Positions 1 through 9,050 of a stretch of 64,000 bases of DNA are shown here, piece after piece. Both the position numbers and the translations under genes were made by a program. How positions within the stretch are numbered: the stretch's first letter is position 1; every line of letters starts with the position of its first letter. The DNA comes from JAEUJM01 sp041908445 (GTDB taxonomy: Bacteria > Actinomycetota > Acidimicrobiia > Acidimicrobiales > DATDAH01): assembly GCA_041908445.1 (NCBI GenBank), contig JAYRFK010000060.1, positions 28,145 to 92,144 of the forward strand, written 5' to 3'. The notes beneath the pieces were generated by a model. It made no database searches and was not told the origin of the DNA. It saw nothing but the letters and a program-made list of their open reading frames with translations.

Positions 1-1
1 G

Positions 2-271
2 CGCCGGGACCAGCTCATCCCGCTCGACCCCGATCCGGCCTGGGGTGACTGGCTCCTGATCGACCAGCCGCCCGAGCTCACGCCCGAGCGCGCCGAGGCG
101 CTGCTCGAGGGCCACGACCGCATCTGGGTGCTCGAGCGGGCCGGCACCGAGGACGCTCCCCAGGCGAGCGACGCCGCGACCATGACCGACGCCCTCGTCG
201 CCAACGGGTACACCGCGATCGACGAGCGCTCCTTCCCCGGCCTCGACGTCACCCTCTACCAGGGCGGCTGA
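2..271 (+). CDS. C-terminal end of a probable membrane glycosyltransferase (partial)
   Basis: The first 89 visible codons form an open frame entering from the left edge and ending in TGA at 269-271. The residues include DWLLIDQPPE and HDRIWVLE, followed by a short polar tail ending in DVTLYQGG. A 'DRIWVL' segment followed by a short strand is common in the soluble C-terminal tail of multi-spanning GT39/ArnT-like mannosyl- or glycosyltransferases. The adjacent polysaccharide genes fit that idea, but no transmembrane part is in the window. It converges on the GT4 gene with only 18 nt between stops. Function is an inference from a small fragment. Confidence 0.5.
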   Translation, partial: RRDQLIPLDPDPAWGDWLLIDQPPELTPERAEALLEGHDRIWVLERAGTEDAPQASDAATMTDALVANGYTAIDERSFPGLDVTLYQGG

Positions 272-289
272 GACCGACCCGGTCGGCCC

Positions 290-1435
290 TCAGGGGGCCG
301 GCGCCACGAGGTCGGCGACGACCGAGGCCACGGTCGGGGCGAACACGCCCCAGTCGTAGCGCTGCTCGACCAGGGCCCGCGCCGCCTTGGACAGCCGCTC
401 GGCCAGGTCGTCGTCGATGAGCACGCGGACCGCCTGGGCGGCCAGGTCCGCCGCCGACTCGCCGAGGAGCAGGTGCTCGCCGTCGACCGCGTCGATGCCG
501 GCGGCGCCGAGTGGGGTCGAAACCACCGGCGTGCCGGCGGCCATGGCCTCGAGGATCTTCAGGCGCGTGCCGCTCCCCGCCCGCAGCGGGACCACGAGGG
601 CTCGCGCGTGGTGCAGGCACGGGAGCACGTCGTCGACCGCGCCCGACACGGCGACGCCGGCGCCCGCCAGGGCCCGGACCGCGTCGGTGGGGTTGCGGCC
701 GACCAGCCCGACCGTGACGTCGGGGACGGCCTCGCGCACCCTGGGCAGCACGTCGGTGACCAGCTCGACCGCGGCGGCCTCGTTGGGGCGGTAGCCGTAC
801 TGGCCCACGTAGAGCAGCTCACGGTGCTCACCGGGTGGGGCGTAGGCCACGGCGTCGGTGTCGACCCCGTTGGGCACGACCTCGACGCGGGTGACCCCCC
901 AGCTGCGGAACACGTCGGCGTCGGCGTCGCTGGTGGCGAGCACGGCGGCCGAGGCGCGGACGGCACCACGCTCGACGCGGCCCATCTTGGCCGCCTCCCA
1001 GCGCCAGCGGAGGCGGTGGAGGAGGCGCTCGTCGGTCCGGGCGAGGGTGGCCATGATGTCCGTCTCGACGTTGTGGGCGTCCAGCACGACGGGGGCACCC
1101 GCCGCACCGACCAGGTCCACGAAGAACGGTGACGACGCCACGACCAGGTCCCACGCGCCGTCACGGGCCAGCTCGGTGAGCCCGGGTGAGTCGAGCAGGG
1201 CGGCGAGGTAGGGCCGCCGCCACGAGCGCACCAGGGCCCGCCGGCGCGAGAAGTCGTGCTCGACGCCGACCAGCCGGAACGGCTCGTCGTGGTCGACCGG
1301 CGCCTCCCCCAGCGCCGCCACCGTCACGTCGCCGACGCGGGCGAGCAGCCGGGCCAGGTGCAGGACCCGCAACCGGTAGCCGCCGTGGGGCGGCACCGGC
1401 GACTCGTACGAGCAGACCAGGATGCGGGGCGCCAA
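290..1435 (-). CDS. GT4-like glycosyltransferase
   Basis: 381 residues if it starts at TTG 1435, five bases after the stop of the upstream GT2 gene. No ATG or GTG lies nearby in frame before the conserved strand PRILVCSYESP. The N-terminal half is a Rossmann-like acceptor domain with DLVVASSPFF and VLDAHNVE, the latter typical of GT-B enzymes. The C-terminal half has the donor-domain motifs VVPNGVDTD, LLYVGQYGYRPN and GTRLKILEAMAAGTPVVST, in which the Glu binds the nucleotide sugar. It is the last gene of a seven-gene minus-strand polysaccharide operon and probably adds one sugar to the repeat unit. The sugar cannot be told from sequence. The TTG start is the main uncertainty. Confidence 0.82.
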   Translation of the reverse strand: MAPRILVCSYESPVPPHGGYRLRVLHLARLLARVGDVTVAALGEAPVDHDEPFRLVGVEHDFSRRRALVRSWRRPYLAALLDSPGLTELARDGAWDLVVASSPFFVDLVGAAGAPVVLDAHNVETDIMATLARTDERLLHRLRWRWEAAKMGRVERGAVRASAAVLATSDADADVFRSWGVTRVEVVPNGVDTDAVAYAPPGEHRELLYVGQYGYRPNEAAAVELVTDVLPRVREAVPDVTVGLVGRNPTDAVRALAGAGVAVSGAVDDVLPCLHHARALVVPLRAGSGTRLKILEAMAAGTPVVSTPLGAAGIDAVDGEHLLLGESAADLAAQAVRVLIDDDLAERLSKAARALVEQRYDWGVFAPTVASVVADLVAPAP

Positions 1436-1440
1436 CGGAG

Positions 1441-2529
1441 CTACCAGCCCCGGGAGCGCTGCTGCTCCTTGTAGGTGGCGGTGCTCAGGTGGAACAGCTC
1501 CTCGAAGTAGCGCTTCTGCTGGAACGACATGATGCCCAGCGTGAGGAGCTGCACGGCGATGACGAGGGTGAAGCCGCTCACGAAGTAGGCGTGGGGACGC
1601 TCGTCGAAGGTGTTGGCGAAGGCCGCGGACATCCGGGGCTCGAAGCTGCCGGCCAGGCTCGAGTACTCGTGGAGGATGTTGTAGCTGAGCCAGCCGAGGT
1701 TGTAGAGGGCGAAGGCGAGGATGAGCAGGCCGGGGATGATGAAGAAGGCCACGGGCCGGAACATGAACCCCGAGAAGGCGTAGCCCGAGGTGCTCTTGCC
1801 GATCTGGAGCTTCGACTCCCGCTCGGGCATCGACGACTGGCCGGTCCAGTCGAGGTGGGCGGGCACCTCCACGACCCGGGCGTTCAGCAGCTGGGCCTTG
1901 TAGATGATCTCGGTGTTGATGTCGGTGCCCATCGAGCGCAGGCTCAGGCTCGACAGGAAGGGCCGGTCGTAGGCCCGCACCATGCCGGTGAGGGTCGAGA
2001 GGTTGCCGCCCGACGACGCCGACAGGAACCGGTTGGCGCCCTTGCTCAGGAACCGCCGGCCGAACGGGATGCCCGTCGTCTGGCCGCCCTTCATGTACGG
2101 CGAGGCGACGGCGATCTTGGCGTGGTCCTCGCGGAGGCGGGACAGCAGCAGGCCGATGTGCTCGGGGGCGTAGCTGAGGTCGCAGTCGATGGTGACGACG
2201 TAGTCGCCCCGGCACGTGTTGAACGCGAAGCGCAGGGCCTGGCCCAGGCGGAAGTTCACCGCGTGGTGCAGCACCCGGACCTCGGGGCGGGTCGAGGCGA
2301 AGGCCTCGGCGATGGCACCGGTCTCGTCGGAGCTGCCGTCGTTGACGACGACGAGCTCCCAGTCGTACTCGTCGCTCAGGGCCTGCAGGTAGGCGTAGAG
2401 CTGGGTGAGCGACTCCATGAGGATGAGGGCCTCGTTGTAGGCCGGCACCACCACGGAGACGAAGGGCCGCTTCCCCTCGGGGCGCGGCTCGTCGAGGTCG
2501 GGGTCGACGGCATGGTCGAGGGCGGTCAC
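1441..2529 (-). CDS. GT2 family glycosyltransferase with C-terminal membrane helices
   Basis: 362 residues from GTG 2529. The GT-A fold shows VSVVVPAYNEA, VVVNDGSSDETG and the metal/nucleotide motif TIDCDLS, as in dolichol- or undecaprenyl-phosphate sugar synthases. Two hydrophobic segments near the C-terminus (starting FFIIPGLLIL and FTLVIAVQLL) should anchor it in the membrane. Enzymes of this layout load a hexose onto polyprenyl phosphate or extend a lipid-linked glycan. It starts 10 nt after the deacetylase stop and ends 5 nt before the GT4 start, so it is co-transcribed. The exact donor is unknown. Confidence 0.85.
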   Translation of the reverse strand: MTALDHAVDPDLDEPRPEGKRPFVSVVVPAYNEALILMESLTQLYAYLQALSDEYDWELVVVNDGSSDETGAIAEAFASTRPEVRVLHHAVNFRLGQALRFAFNTCRGDYVVTIDCDLSYAPEHIGLLLSRLREDHAKIAVASPYMKGGQTTGIPFGRRFLSKGANRFLSASSGGNLSTLTGMVRAYDRPFLSSLSLRSMGTDINTEIIYKAQLLNARVVEVPAHLDWTGQSSMPERESKLQIGKSTSGYAFSGFMFRPVAFFIIPGLLILAFALYNLGWLSYNILHEYSSLAGSFEPRMSAAFANTFDERPHAYFVSGFTLVIAVQLLTLGIMSFQQKRYFEELFHLSTATYKEQQRSRGW

Positions 2530-2539
2530 CGGTCCGACC

Positions 2540-3544
2540 TCACGCCGCCGGGGCCGTCTCGGTGGCGAAGCGCGGCGTGACGACGTCCAGGCCGCCGCGC
2601 CGCTCGATGTCGTCCACGTGGTCCCGCATCGTCACCACCTCGAACTGCTCGCGGAGCTGGTCGACGAACTGCCCGACCAGCTCGGTCTTGGCCTCGCCGG
2701 CCATCCCCATCGCGGGGAAGAAGGCCAGCTCCGCCACGTCGTCGGCGCCGAGGAAGTCCAGCGGGTGCAGGAGGATCGACGGCTCCACCTTCCGGAGTCG
2801 GCACAGGCGCAGGGCAGTTGAGAAGTAGGCCCGGGCCAGCGCCGGGCGCACGCCCGCCAGGTAGAGCAGGTAGCTGACGTGGATGGGCACCCGCCCCATC
2901 GGCAGGGTGGTCACCGGCAGCTCCGTGAGCATCCCGTCGGCGACCCGCCACCGGTACGGCCGGATCGAGCGCAGGCCGTCGCTCCAGGTGCCGAACAGCT
3001 CGGAGCGCTCGGCCATCTGCTCCTCGGTGAGCTTGGACGCCCGGAAGTAGTAGGCCCGGGCGAGGGGGCCGATCACCGTCGGCAGGGTCGAGGCGTCGTA
3101 GCGGTAGCCCCGCTCCACGAGCACCTCGAGGGTGCTCGTGGAGAGGCTGTAGCCGGGCCCGCGGAACCCGATGGTCCGCTCCCCCGTCGCCTCGGCGATG
3201 GCGTCCTCGGCGCGGGCGAGCTCGTCGACGAGCTCGTCGCGCTCGTAGAGGTGCAGCCACGGCTCGTGGCGGAACGAGTGGTTCCCGATCTCGTGGCCGG
3301 CGGCCGACAGCGAGGCCAGCGCCTCGCGGTTCTCGGGGAGGGACGCGTCCTTGCCCACCACGAAGAACGTGATGGTCAGGTCGCGGGCGGCGAGGAAGTC
3401 GAGCACCCGGGGGGCGAGCACGTCGAGGTAGGAGCCGTAGCGGTCCCACCCGGCGTCGCCGTGGGTCTTCTGGTACGACCAGAGGTTGTCGGCGTCCAGC
3501 GAGAGGCTGGCGATCGGCTTCCCCGAGCGGTGGGGGGTGGTCAT
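2540..3544 (-). CDS. Polysaccharide deacetylase family protein
   Basis: 334 residues from ATG 3544, overlapping the upstream FAD gene by ATGA. NodB-fold hallmarks are visible: SLDADNLW with an Asp pair, TFFVVGKDA, the metal-binding HEIGNHSFRHEP (H-x3-H) and FRGPGYS. There is no signal peptide, so it probably acts on a cytoplasmic, lipid-linked or nucleotide-bound sugar instead of mature wall. In this operon it likely removes N-acetyl groups from a precursor made by the aminotransferase and acyltransferase pathway. The substrate is inference. Confidence 0.85.
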   Translation of the reverse strand: MTTPHRSGKPIASLSLDADNLWSYQKTHGDAGWDRYGSYLDVLAPRVLDFLAARDLTITFFVVGKDASLPENREALASLSAAGHEIGNHSFRHEPWLHLYERDELVDELARAEDAIAEATGERTIGFRGPGYSLSTSTLEVLVERGYRYDASTLPTVIGPLARAYYFRASKLTEEQMAERSELFGTWSDGLRSIRPYRWRVADGMLTELPVTTLPMGRVPIHVSYLLYLAGVRPALARAYFSTALRLCRLRKVEPSILLHPLDFLGADDVAELAFFPAMGMAGEAKTELVGQFVDQLREQFEVVTMRDHVDDIERRGGLDVVTPRFATETAPAA

Positions 3545-4896
3545 GCGGGCACCGCCTCCGTGCGGGATCCCTCGGCGTCGGCGATCAGCGCCGCGGCCTC
3601 GTCGGCGAGGCCGAGGGTGTCGTCGACGTTGAGGGTGGCGTGCACCAGGTCGGCCGAGCCCACCAGGTAGAGGCCGGGGACCGACGTGACGATCGGCGGC
3701 ACCCGGTCGGAGTAGTCGATGGTGGGCACGGCGAACACGAGGCGGGCCCGTGACACCCGGCGGGCCACGACGTCGTCGTCGCCCAGGGCGGGGTGCATCC
3801 GCTGCAGGTACGGCCAGAAGGCGTCGTGCACCTCGTCGTCGGTGGCGTCGAGGAGCGGGTCGTCGGGCGCCACGTACTTCGGCAGGTACACCAACGTGTG
3901 ACCGCCGACCTCGGCCGGGTCGATGAGCGAGGTCATCTCGACCACGGCCGTGAACGGGGTGCCCGGGTCGGTGATGTTGGTCAGGTAGTACGGCGCCAGC
4001 GGTCGGCGCAGCACGAGCGACTCGCAGACGATCCCCTGGTAGGTGACGCCGTCGAGGCGGCCGCGCTCGTCGTCGTCCAGGTCGGGGCAGAGGCGCGACG
4101 CCAGCGGTGCCGCCGTGGTGACCACGACCCGGTCCACCGTCTCGTCACCCGTCGGCGTGGCGAGCACGAAGCCGTCGCCGTCGCGGCGGATCGACCCGAC
4201 CGGGCAGCCGGTGCGGAGCTCGACGCCCTCGGCGCGGAGGTGGGCGGCGAAGGCGTCGATGGTGCGGGCGTACCCGCCGTGGACGTAGCCGAACAGCTCC
4301 TTCTTCAGGCCGCTGCGGCGCGCCGCGTAGAGGCGCTGGATGGTGGCCCAGATGAACGCCGCCGACGCCTCCCGGTGGCTGTCGCCCAGCTTGGCCCGCA
4401 GCAGGGGCAGCCAGAAGCGCTCGAACGTGCGCCCACCCGACCAGCGCCGCAGCCAGTCGTCCACCCCGATGCGCTCCATGCGCCGGCCGTCGCGGATGCG
4501 CGAGCCGTAGAGGATGGTGCCGCCGAGGCGGACCTTGTCGACCAGGCCGAGCGGCGGGAAGCGCAGGAACTCGATCGCGTTCGAGACCGAGTAGAGCTCG
4601 CCGTCGGCGTAGCAGCCGGTCCGGGTCTCGACCCACCGGACCTCGTCCTCGAGACCGAGGTCGGTGAGCAGGCCGCGGGTGCGCAGATCGGACAGGAGGG
4701 TCACGTGGTAGTAGCGGTCCCAGGTGATGCGCTCGCCGCCGGGAAGGTCGATGGACCAGGCCGAGGCGAGGCCCCCGAGGTCGTCGGCGCCCTCGTAGAG
4801 GGTGACGGCGTGGCCCTCGGCGCGCAGGCGCCGGGCCACCGAGAGGCCGAGGACGCCGCCGCCCACCACCGCCCACCGCTGGACGGTGTCGCTCAC
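3541..4896 (-). CDS. FAD-dependent amine oxidase-like oxidoreductase
   Basis: 451 residues from GTG 4896, which overlaps the preceding stop by GTGA. The N-terminal dinucleotide-binding motif is VVGGGVLGLSVARRL followed by a conserved ...LYEGADDLGGLASAW. The fold continues with DRYYHVTLLSD and ends with the FAD motif PGLYLVGSAD. The family (NAD(P)-binding amine oxidase/UDP-galactopyranose-mutase-like) is frequent in polysaccharide clusters, where it may oxidise or isomerise a sugar or lipid carrier. Phytoene-desaturase-like activity cannot be excluded from sequence alone. Neighbours overlap on both sides, so expression is surely coupled. Confidence 0.8.
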   Translation of the reverse strand: MSDTVQRWAVVGGGVLGLSVARRLRAEGHAVTLYEGADDLGGLASAWSIDLPGGERITWDRYYHVTLLSDLRTRGLLTDLGLEDEVRWVETRTGCYADGELYSVSNAIEFLRFPPLGLVDKVRLGGTILYGSRIRDGRRMERIGVDDWLRRWSGGRTFERFWLPLLRAKLGDSHREASAAFIWATIQRLYAARRSGLKKELFGYVHGGYARTIDAFAAHLRAEGVELRTGCPVGSIRRDGDGFVLATPTGDETVDRVVVTTAAPLASRLCPDLDDDERGRLDGVTYQGIVCESLVLRRPLAPYYLTNITDPGTPFTAVVEMTSLIDPAEVGGHTLVYLPKYVAPDDPLLDATDDEVHDAFWPYLQRMHPALGDDDVVARRVSRARLVFAVPTIDYSDRVPPIVTSVPGLYLVGSADLVHATLNVDDTLGLADEAAALIADAEGSRTEAVPA

Positions 4897-5513
4897 GGGT
4901 CGAGCTCCTTCACGCGCCCCTCGGTCACCGCGTAGCGGCGGCCGCAGGCGGCGCAGTCGAGGTCCTCGTGGTCGCCGAGGGGCTCGCCGGGCCGGATCCG
5001 CAGCACGGGCGGGCCGCAGCGGCACACCAACCCGATCGTCACGGCGGGCACGCCGGCCACCAGGTGGAAGTCGGGGACGTCACGGGTCACCACCGAGCCG
5101 GCGGCGACCATCGAGAACCGGCCGAGGTCGACCCCGGGGCCGATCACGGCACGGGCGCCGATGGTCGTGCCGGCGCCCACGAGGGTGCTCGTGGTGTCCT
5201 CGTCGGGGTCCGACGGCCGCAGCTCGGCCAGGTCCGGGGTGGTCGCCCGGGGGTAGCGGTCGTTGGTGAACACCGTGCCGGCGCTGATCATCACGCCGTC
5301 CTCGATCGTGATCCCGGTGCACACGTACACGAACGCGTTGATCTTGACCCGGTCGCCGATCTCGACGCCGTAGGCGACGTAGCTCTTCTCCCCGATGATG
5401 CAGTCCCGGCCGATGCGGGACGGGCCCCGCAGGTGGACGTTGTCCCACACCGCCGTGCCCTCACCGAGGACGACGCCGTCCTCGACGAGCGCGCTCGGGT
5501 GGACGCGGGCCAT
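4893..5513 (-). CDS. Left-handed beta-helix acyltransferase with C-terminal zinc ribbon
   Basis: 206 residues from ATG 5513. The upstream in-frame ATG at 5546 would overlap the oxidoreductase gene by 20 nt, and the family normally begins at ARVHPSALVE. Hexapeptide repeats run through the body (VHPSALVEDG, IGDRVKINAFV, IGARAVIGPGV), as in WbbJ/WxcM-N-type sugar N- or O-acyltransferases. The tail carries two Cys pairs, CRCG and CAACG, consistent with a small zinc ribbon seen in some members. With the upstream aminotransferase it probably acetylates a newly made amino sugar. Confidence 0.85.
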   Translation of the reverse strand: MARVHPSALVEDGVVLGEGTAVWDNVHLRGPSRIGRDCIIGEKSYVAYGVEIGDRVKINAFVYVCTGITIEDGVMISAGTVFTNDRYPRATTPDLAELRPSDPDEDTTSTLVGAGTTIGARAVIGPGVDLGRFSMVAAGSVVTRDVPDFHLVAGVPAVTIGLVCRCGPPVLRIRPGEPLGDHEDLDCAACGRRYAVTEGRVKELDP

Positions 5514-5526
5514 CAACGGCGCACCA

Positions 5527-6573
5527 TCAGGCGGCGCTGCCGCCACGCGCCCGCGTGCCGACCATCGCGTCGACGGGGGCGGGGACGGGCACCCAGTGGT
5601 CGGCGGCCAGCGACGCGTAGGCCTGCTCGATGACCGCCACCGACGCCAGCGCGTCCTCGGCGGTGATGAGCAGCGGCTCCTCGCCGCGGATGGCGTGGCA
5701 GAAGTTCCGCACCGCGCCGCCCATGGCCTCGACCTTGTCGTAGCCCTTGCCGAACGAGACCCAGTCGGTGCTCGCCACCTGCCGGAAGCTGGAGCTGCGC
5801 CACCCCACGCGGATCTCGCCCTCCGTGCCGAAGATGGCGATGTAGTGGTCGAGGCTCTTGTCCATGCTCCACGACAGGTCGATGCTGCCGATCACGTCCT
5901 CGACGGAGCGCAGGAAGACCCGGACGGTGTCCTCGACCTCGAGGGCCTGGGTGCGCTTGCCCTCCACGGCCATGACCTCGCCGATGGGCCCGAGGAAGAA
6001 GCGGGCGATGTCCACCGAGTGGGTGCCGTTGTCGATGAGGACGCCGCCGCCGGCGATGCGCGGGTCGGCGTTCCACCGCCCCGACATGTCGACGCGCGAC
6101 GTGAAGGCGTTCTCGAACAGGAGCAGGTCGCCGAGGATCCCCGACTCCACGATGTGGCGGGCCCGGGTGACGTCGTCCGCGAAGCGGAACTTGGCCGCCA
6201 TGGTGAGGATGACGCCGGCCTGGTCGGCGGCCTCGATCATCGTGCGGGCGGTCTCGGCGTCCACCGCCAGCGGCTTCTCGCAGAGCACGTGGATGCCCCG
6301 CTGGAGGAACTCGAGCGCGATGGGCCCGTGGGTCGCCGGCGGTGTGGCGATCACGACGCCGGCGGGCTCCATGGCCTCGAGGAGCGCGCGGTGCGACGAG
6401 AACGACCGGGCGTCGCCGAAGCGGCGGGCGAGGCGCGCCGCGGCGGCCTCGTCCACGTCGGCCACGGCCACGATCTCGACGCAGTCGGACGCGGCGACCA
6501 CGTCCACGTAGGACTGGGCGATGCGCCCGGCCCCGACGAGGGCGAGGGGCAGCTTGGACGGTGCGGCGGGCAT
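5527..6573 (-). CDS. Gfo/Idh/MocA family sugar dehydrogenase
   Basis: 348 residues from ATG 6573; the start shares one base with the aminotransferase stop (TGATG). The NAD(P)-binding motif is LALVGAGRIAQSYV and the family lysine motif is CEKPLAVD. The second domain has GGGVLIDNGTHSVDI, including the His used in catalysis. In UDP-sugar pathways such enzymes (WbpB/WlbA type) oxidise the sugar C3 hydroxyl to a ketone, which the neighbouring PLP aminotransferase then aminates. That pairing, followed by the acyltransferase, suggests a 3-acetamido or similar modified sugar. The precise substrate is inferred. Confidence 0.87.
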   Translation of the reverse strand: MPAAPSKLPLALVGAGRIAQSYVDVVAASDCVEIVAVADVDEAAAARLARRFGDARSFSSHRALLEAMEPAGVVIATPPATHGPIALEFLQRGIHVLCEKPLAVDAETARTMIEAADQAGVILTMAAKFRFADDVTRARHIVESGILGDLLLFENAFTSRVDMSGRWNADPRIAGGGVLIDNGTHSVDIARFFLGPIGEVMAVEGKRTQALEVEDTVRVFLRSVEDVIGSIDLSWSMDKSLDHYIAIFGTEGEIRVGWRSSSFRQVASTDWVSFGKGYDKVEAMGGAVRNFCHAIRGEEPLLITAEDALASVAVIEQAYASLAADHWVPVPAPVDAMVGTRARGGSAA

Positions 6574-7790
6574 CAGGCCTCCCGGTTCAGCTCGGCCACG
6601 GCGCCGGTCAGCGCGCCGGCGAGGTGGTCCACGTGGTCGTCGGTGAAGCGCTCGTTCCAGGGCAGGACGAGCACGGAGGACAGGTAGGCGAAGGTGCCGG
6701 GGAAGCGCTCCTCCGCGTAGTCGACCGCCTCGGGACGGGCGAGGGTGAACGGCCAGCGGCTGTCGCCGAAGGTGCGCTGGTCGGCGATCACCTTGCAGCG
6801 GAAGGCCGGCTTCTGGATGTACCGGGGCGCCGAGGGCACCTCGACCTCCCGCAGCGCGGCGGCGAGGGCGTCCGGGCCACCGGGCAGGTGCTCGGGATCG
6901 ACGTGCAGGGCGTAGCGCCAGTAGACCGCGGTGTCGCTCGGCGCCGCCTCCGGGGTGACGATGGCGTCGACCCCGGCAAGCTGCTTGGTCAGCCGGTCCG
7001 CCGCGGCGATGCGGCGGTCGACCCCGTCGGCCAGCTTGGCCAGCTGGGCCCGTCCGACGGCGCTCGCCAGCTCGGTGGTGCGGTAGTTGAGGGCGAGGAA
7101 CTCGTGGTCGGGGTTCGCCTCGCCGTAGGGCCACGCCTTGTTCACGAAGACCCGCATGCGCCGGGCCAGGTCGGCGTCCGCCGTCACCACGAAGCCGCCC
7201 TCACCGGTGGTGATGTGCTTGCCCTGCTGGAGGCTGAAGCAGCCGATGGCACCGACGGTGCCGACGAGGTCGTCGCCGTGGCGGGCCAGGTAGGCCTGGG
7301 CGCAGTCCTCGATGACCGGGATCCCCCGGGCGTCGGCCAGGGCCATGATCGGCCCCATGTCGCAGGGGTTGCCGAAGAGGTGGGTGACGATGATCGCCCT
7401 GGTGCGCTCGCTCAGGACCGCCTCGATCGTCGCCGCGGTGACGTTGCCGGTGCGGGCATCGACGTCGGCGAACACCGGGATGGCGCCCTGGTAGAGGATC
7501 GGGCTGATGGCGCCCATGTCGGTGATCGACGTGGTGACGATCTCGTCACCCGGTTCGGGGTCGAGCGCGGCGACGGCGGTGTGCACCGCGGCCGTGCCGG
7601 ACGCCAGCGCCACCGCGTGGGGCATGCCGAAGGTGTCCGCCACCTCGGCCTCGAACCGGGGGGTCTGCGCCCCCTTCGTCGCGGTCAGCGTGCCGGACCG
7701 GATGACCTCGGTCAGCAGGGCCAGCTCTTCGTCGCCGAGCGTCCGCCCTGACGCGGCTTGATCTGAGGGGAGTTCCACGGGCGTGCTCAC
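6573..7790 (-). CDS. DegT/DnrJ/EryC1/StrS-family PLP aminotransferase
   Basis: 405 residues from GTG 7790. PLP-lysine lies about residue 191 in FSLQQGKHITTGEGGF, the form seen in AHBA-synthase/inosamine-type members. Other landmarks are ALASGTAAVH, EDCAQAY and LNYRTTELASAVG. It transfers an amino group from glutamate or glutamine to a keto sugar (or keto-inositol). It is the promoter-proximal gene of the polysaccharide operon and diverges from wecB, with 61 nt between starts. Sugar specificity is not readable here. Confidence 0.86.
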   Translation of the reverse strand: MSTPVELPSDQAASGRTLGDEELALLTEVIRSGTLTATKGAQTPRFEAEVADTFGMPHAVALASGTAAVHTAVAALDPEPGDEIVTTSITDMGAISPILYQGAIPVFADVDARTGNVTAATIEAVLSERTRAIIVTHLFGNPCDMGPIMALADARGIPVIEDCAQAYLARHGDDLVGTVGAIGCFSLQQGKHITTGEGGFVVTADADLARRMRVFVNKAWPYGEANPDHEFLALNYRTTELASAVGRAQLAKLADGVDRRIAAADRLTKQLAGVDAIVTPEAAPSDTAVYWRYALHVDPEHLPGGPDALAAALREVEVPSAPRYIQKPAFRCKVIADQRTFGDSRWPFTLARPEAVDYAEERFPGTFAYLSSVLVLPWNERFTDDHVDHLAGALTGAVAELNREA

Positions 7791-7839
7791 CCGTGTCCCG
7801 TCGGCCGGAGAGGTCCCCGGTTGAATGGACCGGCGCCGC

Positions 7840-7845
7840 CACAAT
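7840..7845 (+). promoter_or_regulatory. Putative -10 hexamer of wecB, leaderless type
   Basis: CACAAT ends six bases before GTG 7852. This spacing recurs at other SD-less starts in the window and would place the transcription start on the GTG. No convincing -35 is visible. Confidence 0.4.
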
Positions 7846-7851
7846 GGCCGC

Positions 7852-8967
7852 GTGAGCCTCGACCACACCGGCCGGGTGGCCGTCGTCCTCGGCACCCGGC
7901 CCGAGATCGTGAAGCTGGCCGCCCTCGTGCGGCTCCTCGGCGACCGTGCCTGGGTGGTGCACACGGGCCAGCACTACGACGCCACCCTGTCCGACGTCTT
8001 CTTCGCCCAGTTCGGCCTGCAACCCCCCACCGACGCCCTCGACGTGGGCGGGCGGACCCGCGGCGCGCAGATCGGCGAGGCCACGGCCGCACTCGACGCC
8101 CTCTTCGGCGACGAGCGGCCCACCGCCGTGGTCGTGCAGGGCGACACCAACAGCGCGCTCGCGGGTGCCCTGGCCGCGAACGCCCGCGAGGTGCCCCTGG
8201 TGCACCTCGAGGCCGGGCTGCGCAGCCACGACCGGGCCATGCCCGAGGAGCACAACCGGGTGCTCGTCGACCACGTCGCCGACCTCTGCCTGGCCCCCAC
8301 CGAGACCAGCCGGGAGAACCTCCTCGCCGAGGGCATCCCCGACGAGCGCATCGAGGTGACGGGGAACACCGTGGTCGAGGCCGTCCTCGAGCTTCTACCC
8401 GGCGACGACGAGCGGGCCGCCCTGCTCGCCGACCACGGCGTGACCCGGGACGGCTTCGTGCTCTCGACCTTCCACCGCCCCGAGAACGTCGACGACCCCG
8501 ACCGGCTCCGCGTGATCCTCGAGCAGCTCGTGGCGCTCGACGTGCCGGTGGTCCTGCCCGTCCACCCCCGCCTGGCGGCGCGGGTCGAGGCCTTCGGCCT
8601 CGGCGACCAGCTGGCCCGGCTGCGGCCCGTCGACCCGCTCGGCTACCGGGAGTTCCTCGGGCTGTTCGCGGAGGCGGCGCTGGCGGTCTCCGACTCCGGG
8701 GGTGTGCAGGAGGAGGCCAGCGTGGTGAAGCGACCGGTCGTCGTGGTCCGGCGCTCCACCGAGCGCCCCGAGGTCCTCGGCACGTTCTCGGCGCTGGCCG
8801 CCGTCGGCCCGGGGATCGGCGCCGCCGCGGCCCGGTGGCTCGCAGATCCCGCGGCCGCCCACGCCGAGCTCGCCGCCCTCCCGTCGCCGTACGGTGCTGG
8901 CGACGCCGGGCAGCGGTCGATCGACGCGATGGCGCGCCTGCACCTGATCGCCCCGTCCGGGAAATAG
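7852..8967 (+). CDS. wecB: UDP-N-acetylglucosamine 2-epimerase (non-hydrolysing)
   Basis: 371 residues from GTG 7852. An in-frame ATG at 7825 would add nine residues, but the -10-like CACAAT six bases before the GTG favours the shorter form. Motifs: VVLGTRPEIVKLA, HTGQHYD, VQGDTNSALAGA, HLEAGLRS, TFHRPENVD and SDSGGVQEEA, all diagnostic of the GT-B-fold epimerase. It interconverts UDP-GlcNAc and UDP-ManNAc for surface polymers. In Bacillus the homologue (mnaA) lies in the same block as glyA, rpiB and the LMW phosphatase, all found downstream here, so its position is partly inherited synteny. Confidence 0.93.
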   Translation: MSLDHTGRVAVVLGTRPEIVKLAALVRLLGDRAWVVHTGQHYDATLSDVFFAQFGLQPPTDALDVGGRTRGAQIGEATAALDALFGDERPTAVVVQGDTNSALAGALAANAREVPLVHLEAGLRSHDRAMPEEHNRVLVDHVADLCLAPTETSRENLLAEGIPDERIEVTGNTVVEAVLELLPGDDERAALLADHGVTRDGFVLSTFHRPENVDDPDRLRVILEQLVALDVPVVLPVHPRLAARVEAFGLGDQLARLRPVDPLGYREFLGLFAEAALAVSDSGGVQEEASVVKRPVVVVRRSTERPEVLGTFSALAAVGPGIGAAAARWLADPAAAHAELAALPSPYGAGDAGQRSIDAMARLHLIAPSGK

Positions 8968-9050
8968 TCCTTCAGGCCCACGTTTCGCCCACCGATGACT
9001 CGGAGGTCACCCAGCACTGGGACGGGTGACGGAGCGAAAGAAGGACCGCG

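Noticed and set aside
7825..7851. Upstream ATG start for wecB
   Set aside because: It would add nine poorly conserved residues (DRRRHNGR) before the usual start, and the leaderless -10 CACAAT lies exactly six bases before the GTG. It remains possible.
9006..9030. Hairpin GTCACCC...GGGTGAC before the glycosidase, first thought to be a riboswitch
   Set aside because: Only a 7-bp stem with an 11-nt loop and no recognised riboswitch core (c-di-GMP, c-di-AMP). It may just weakly terminate wecB.
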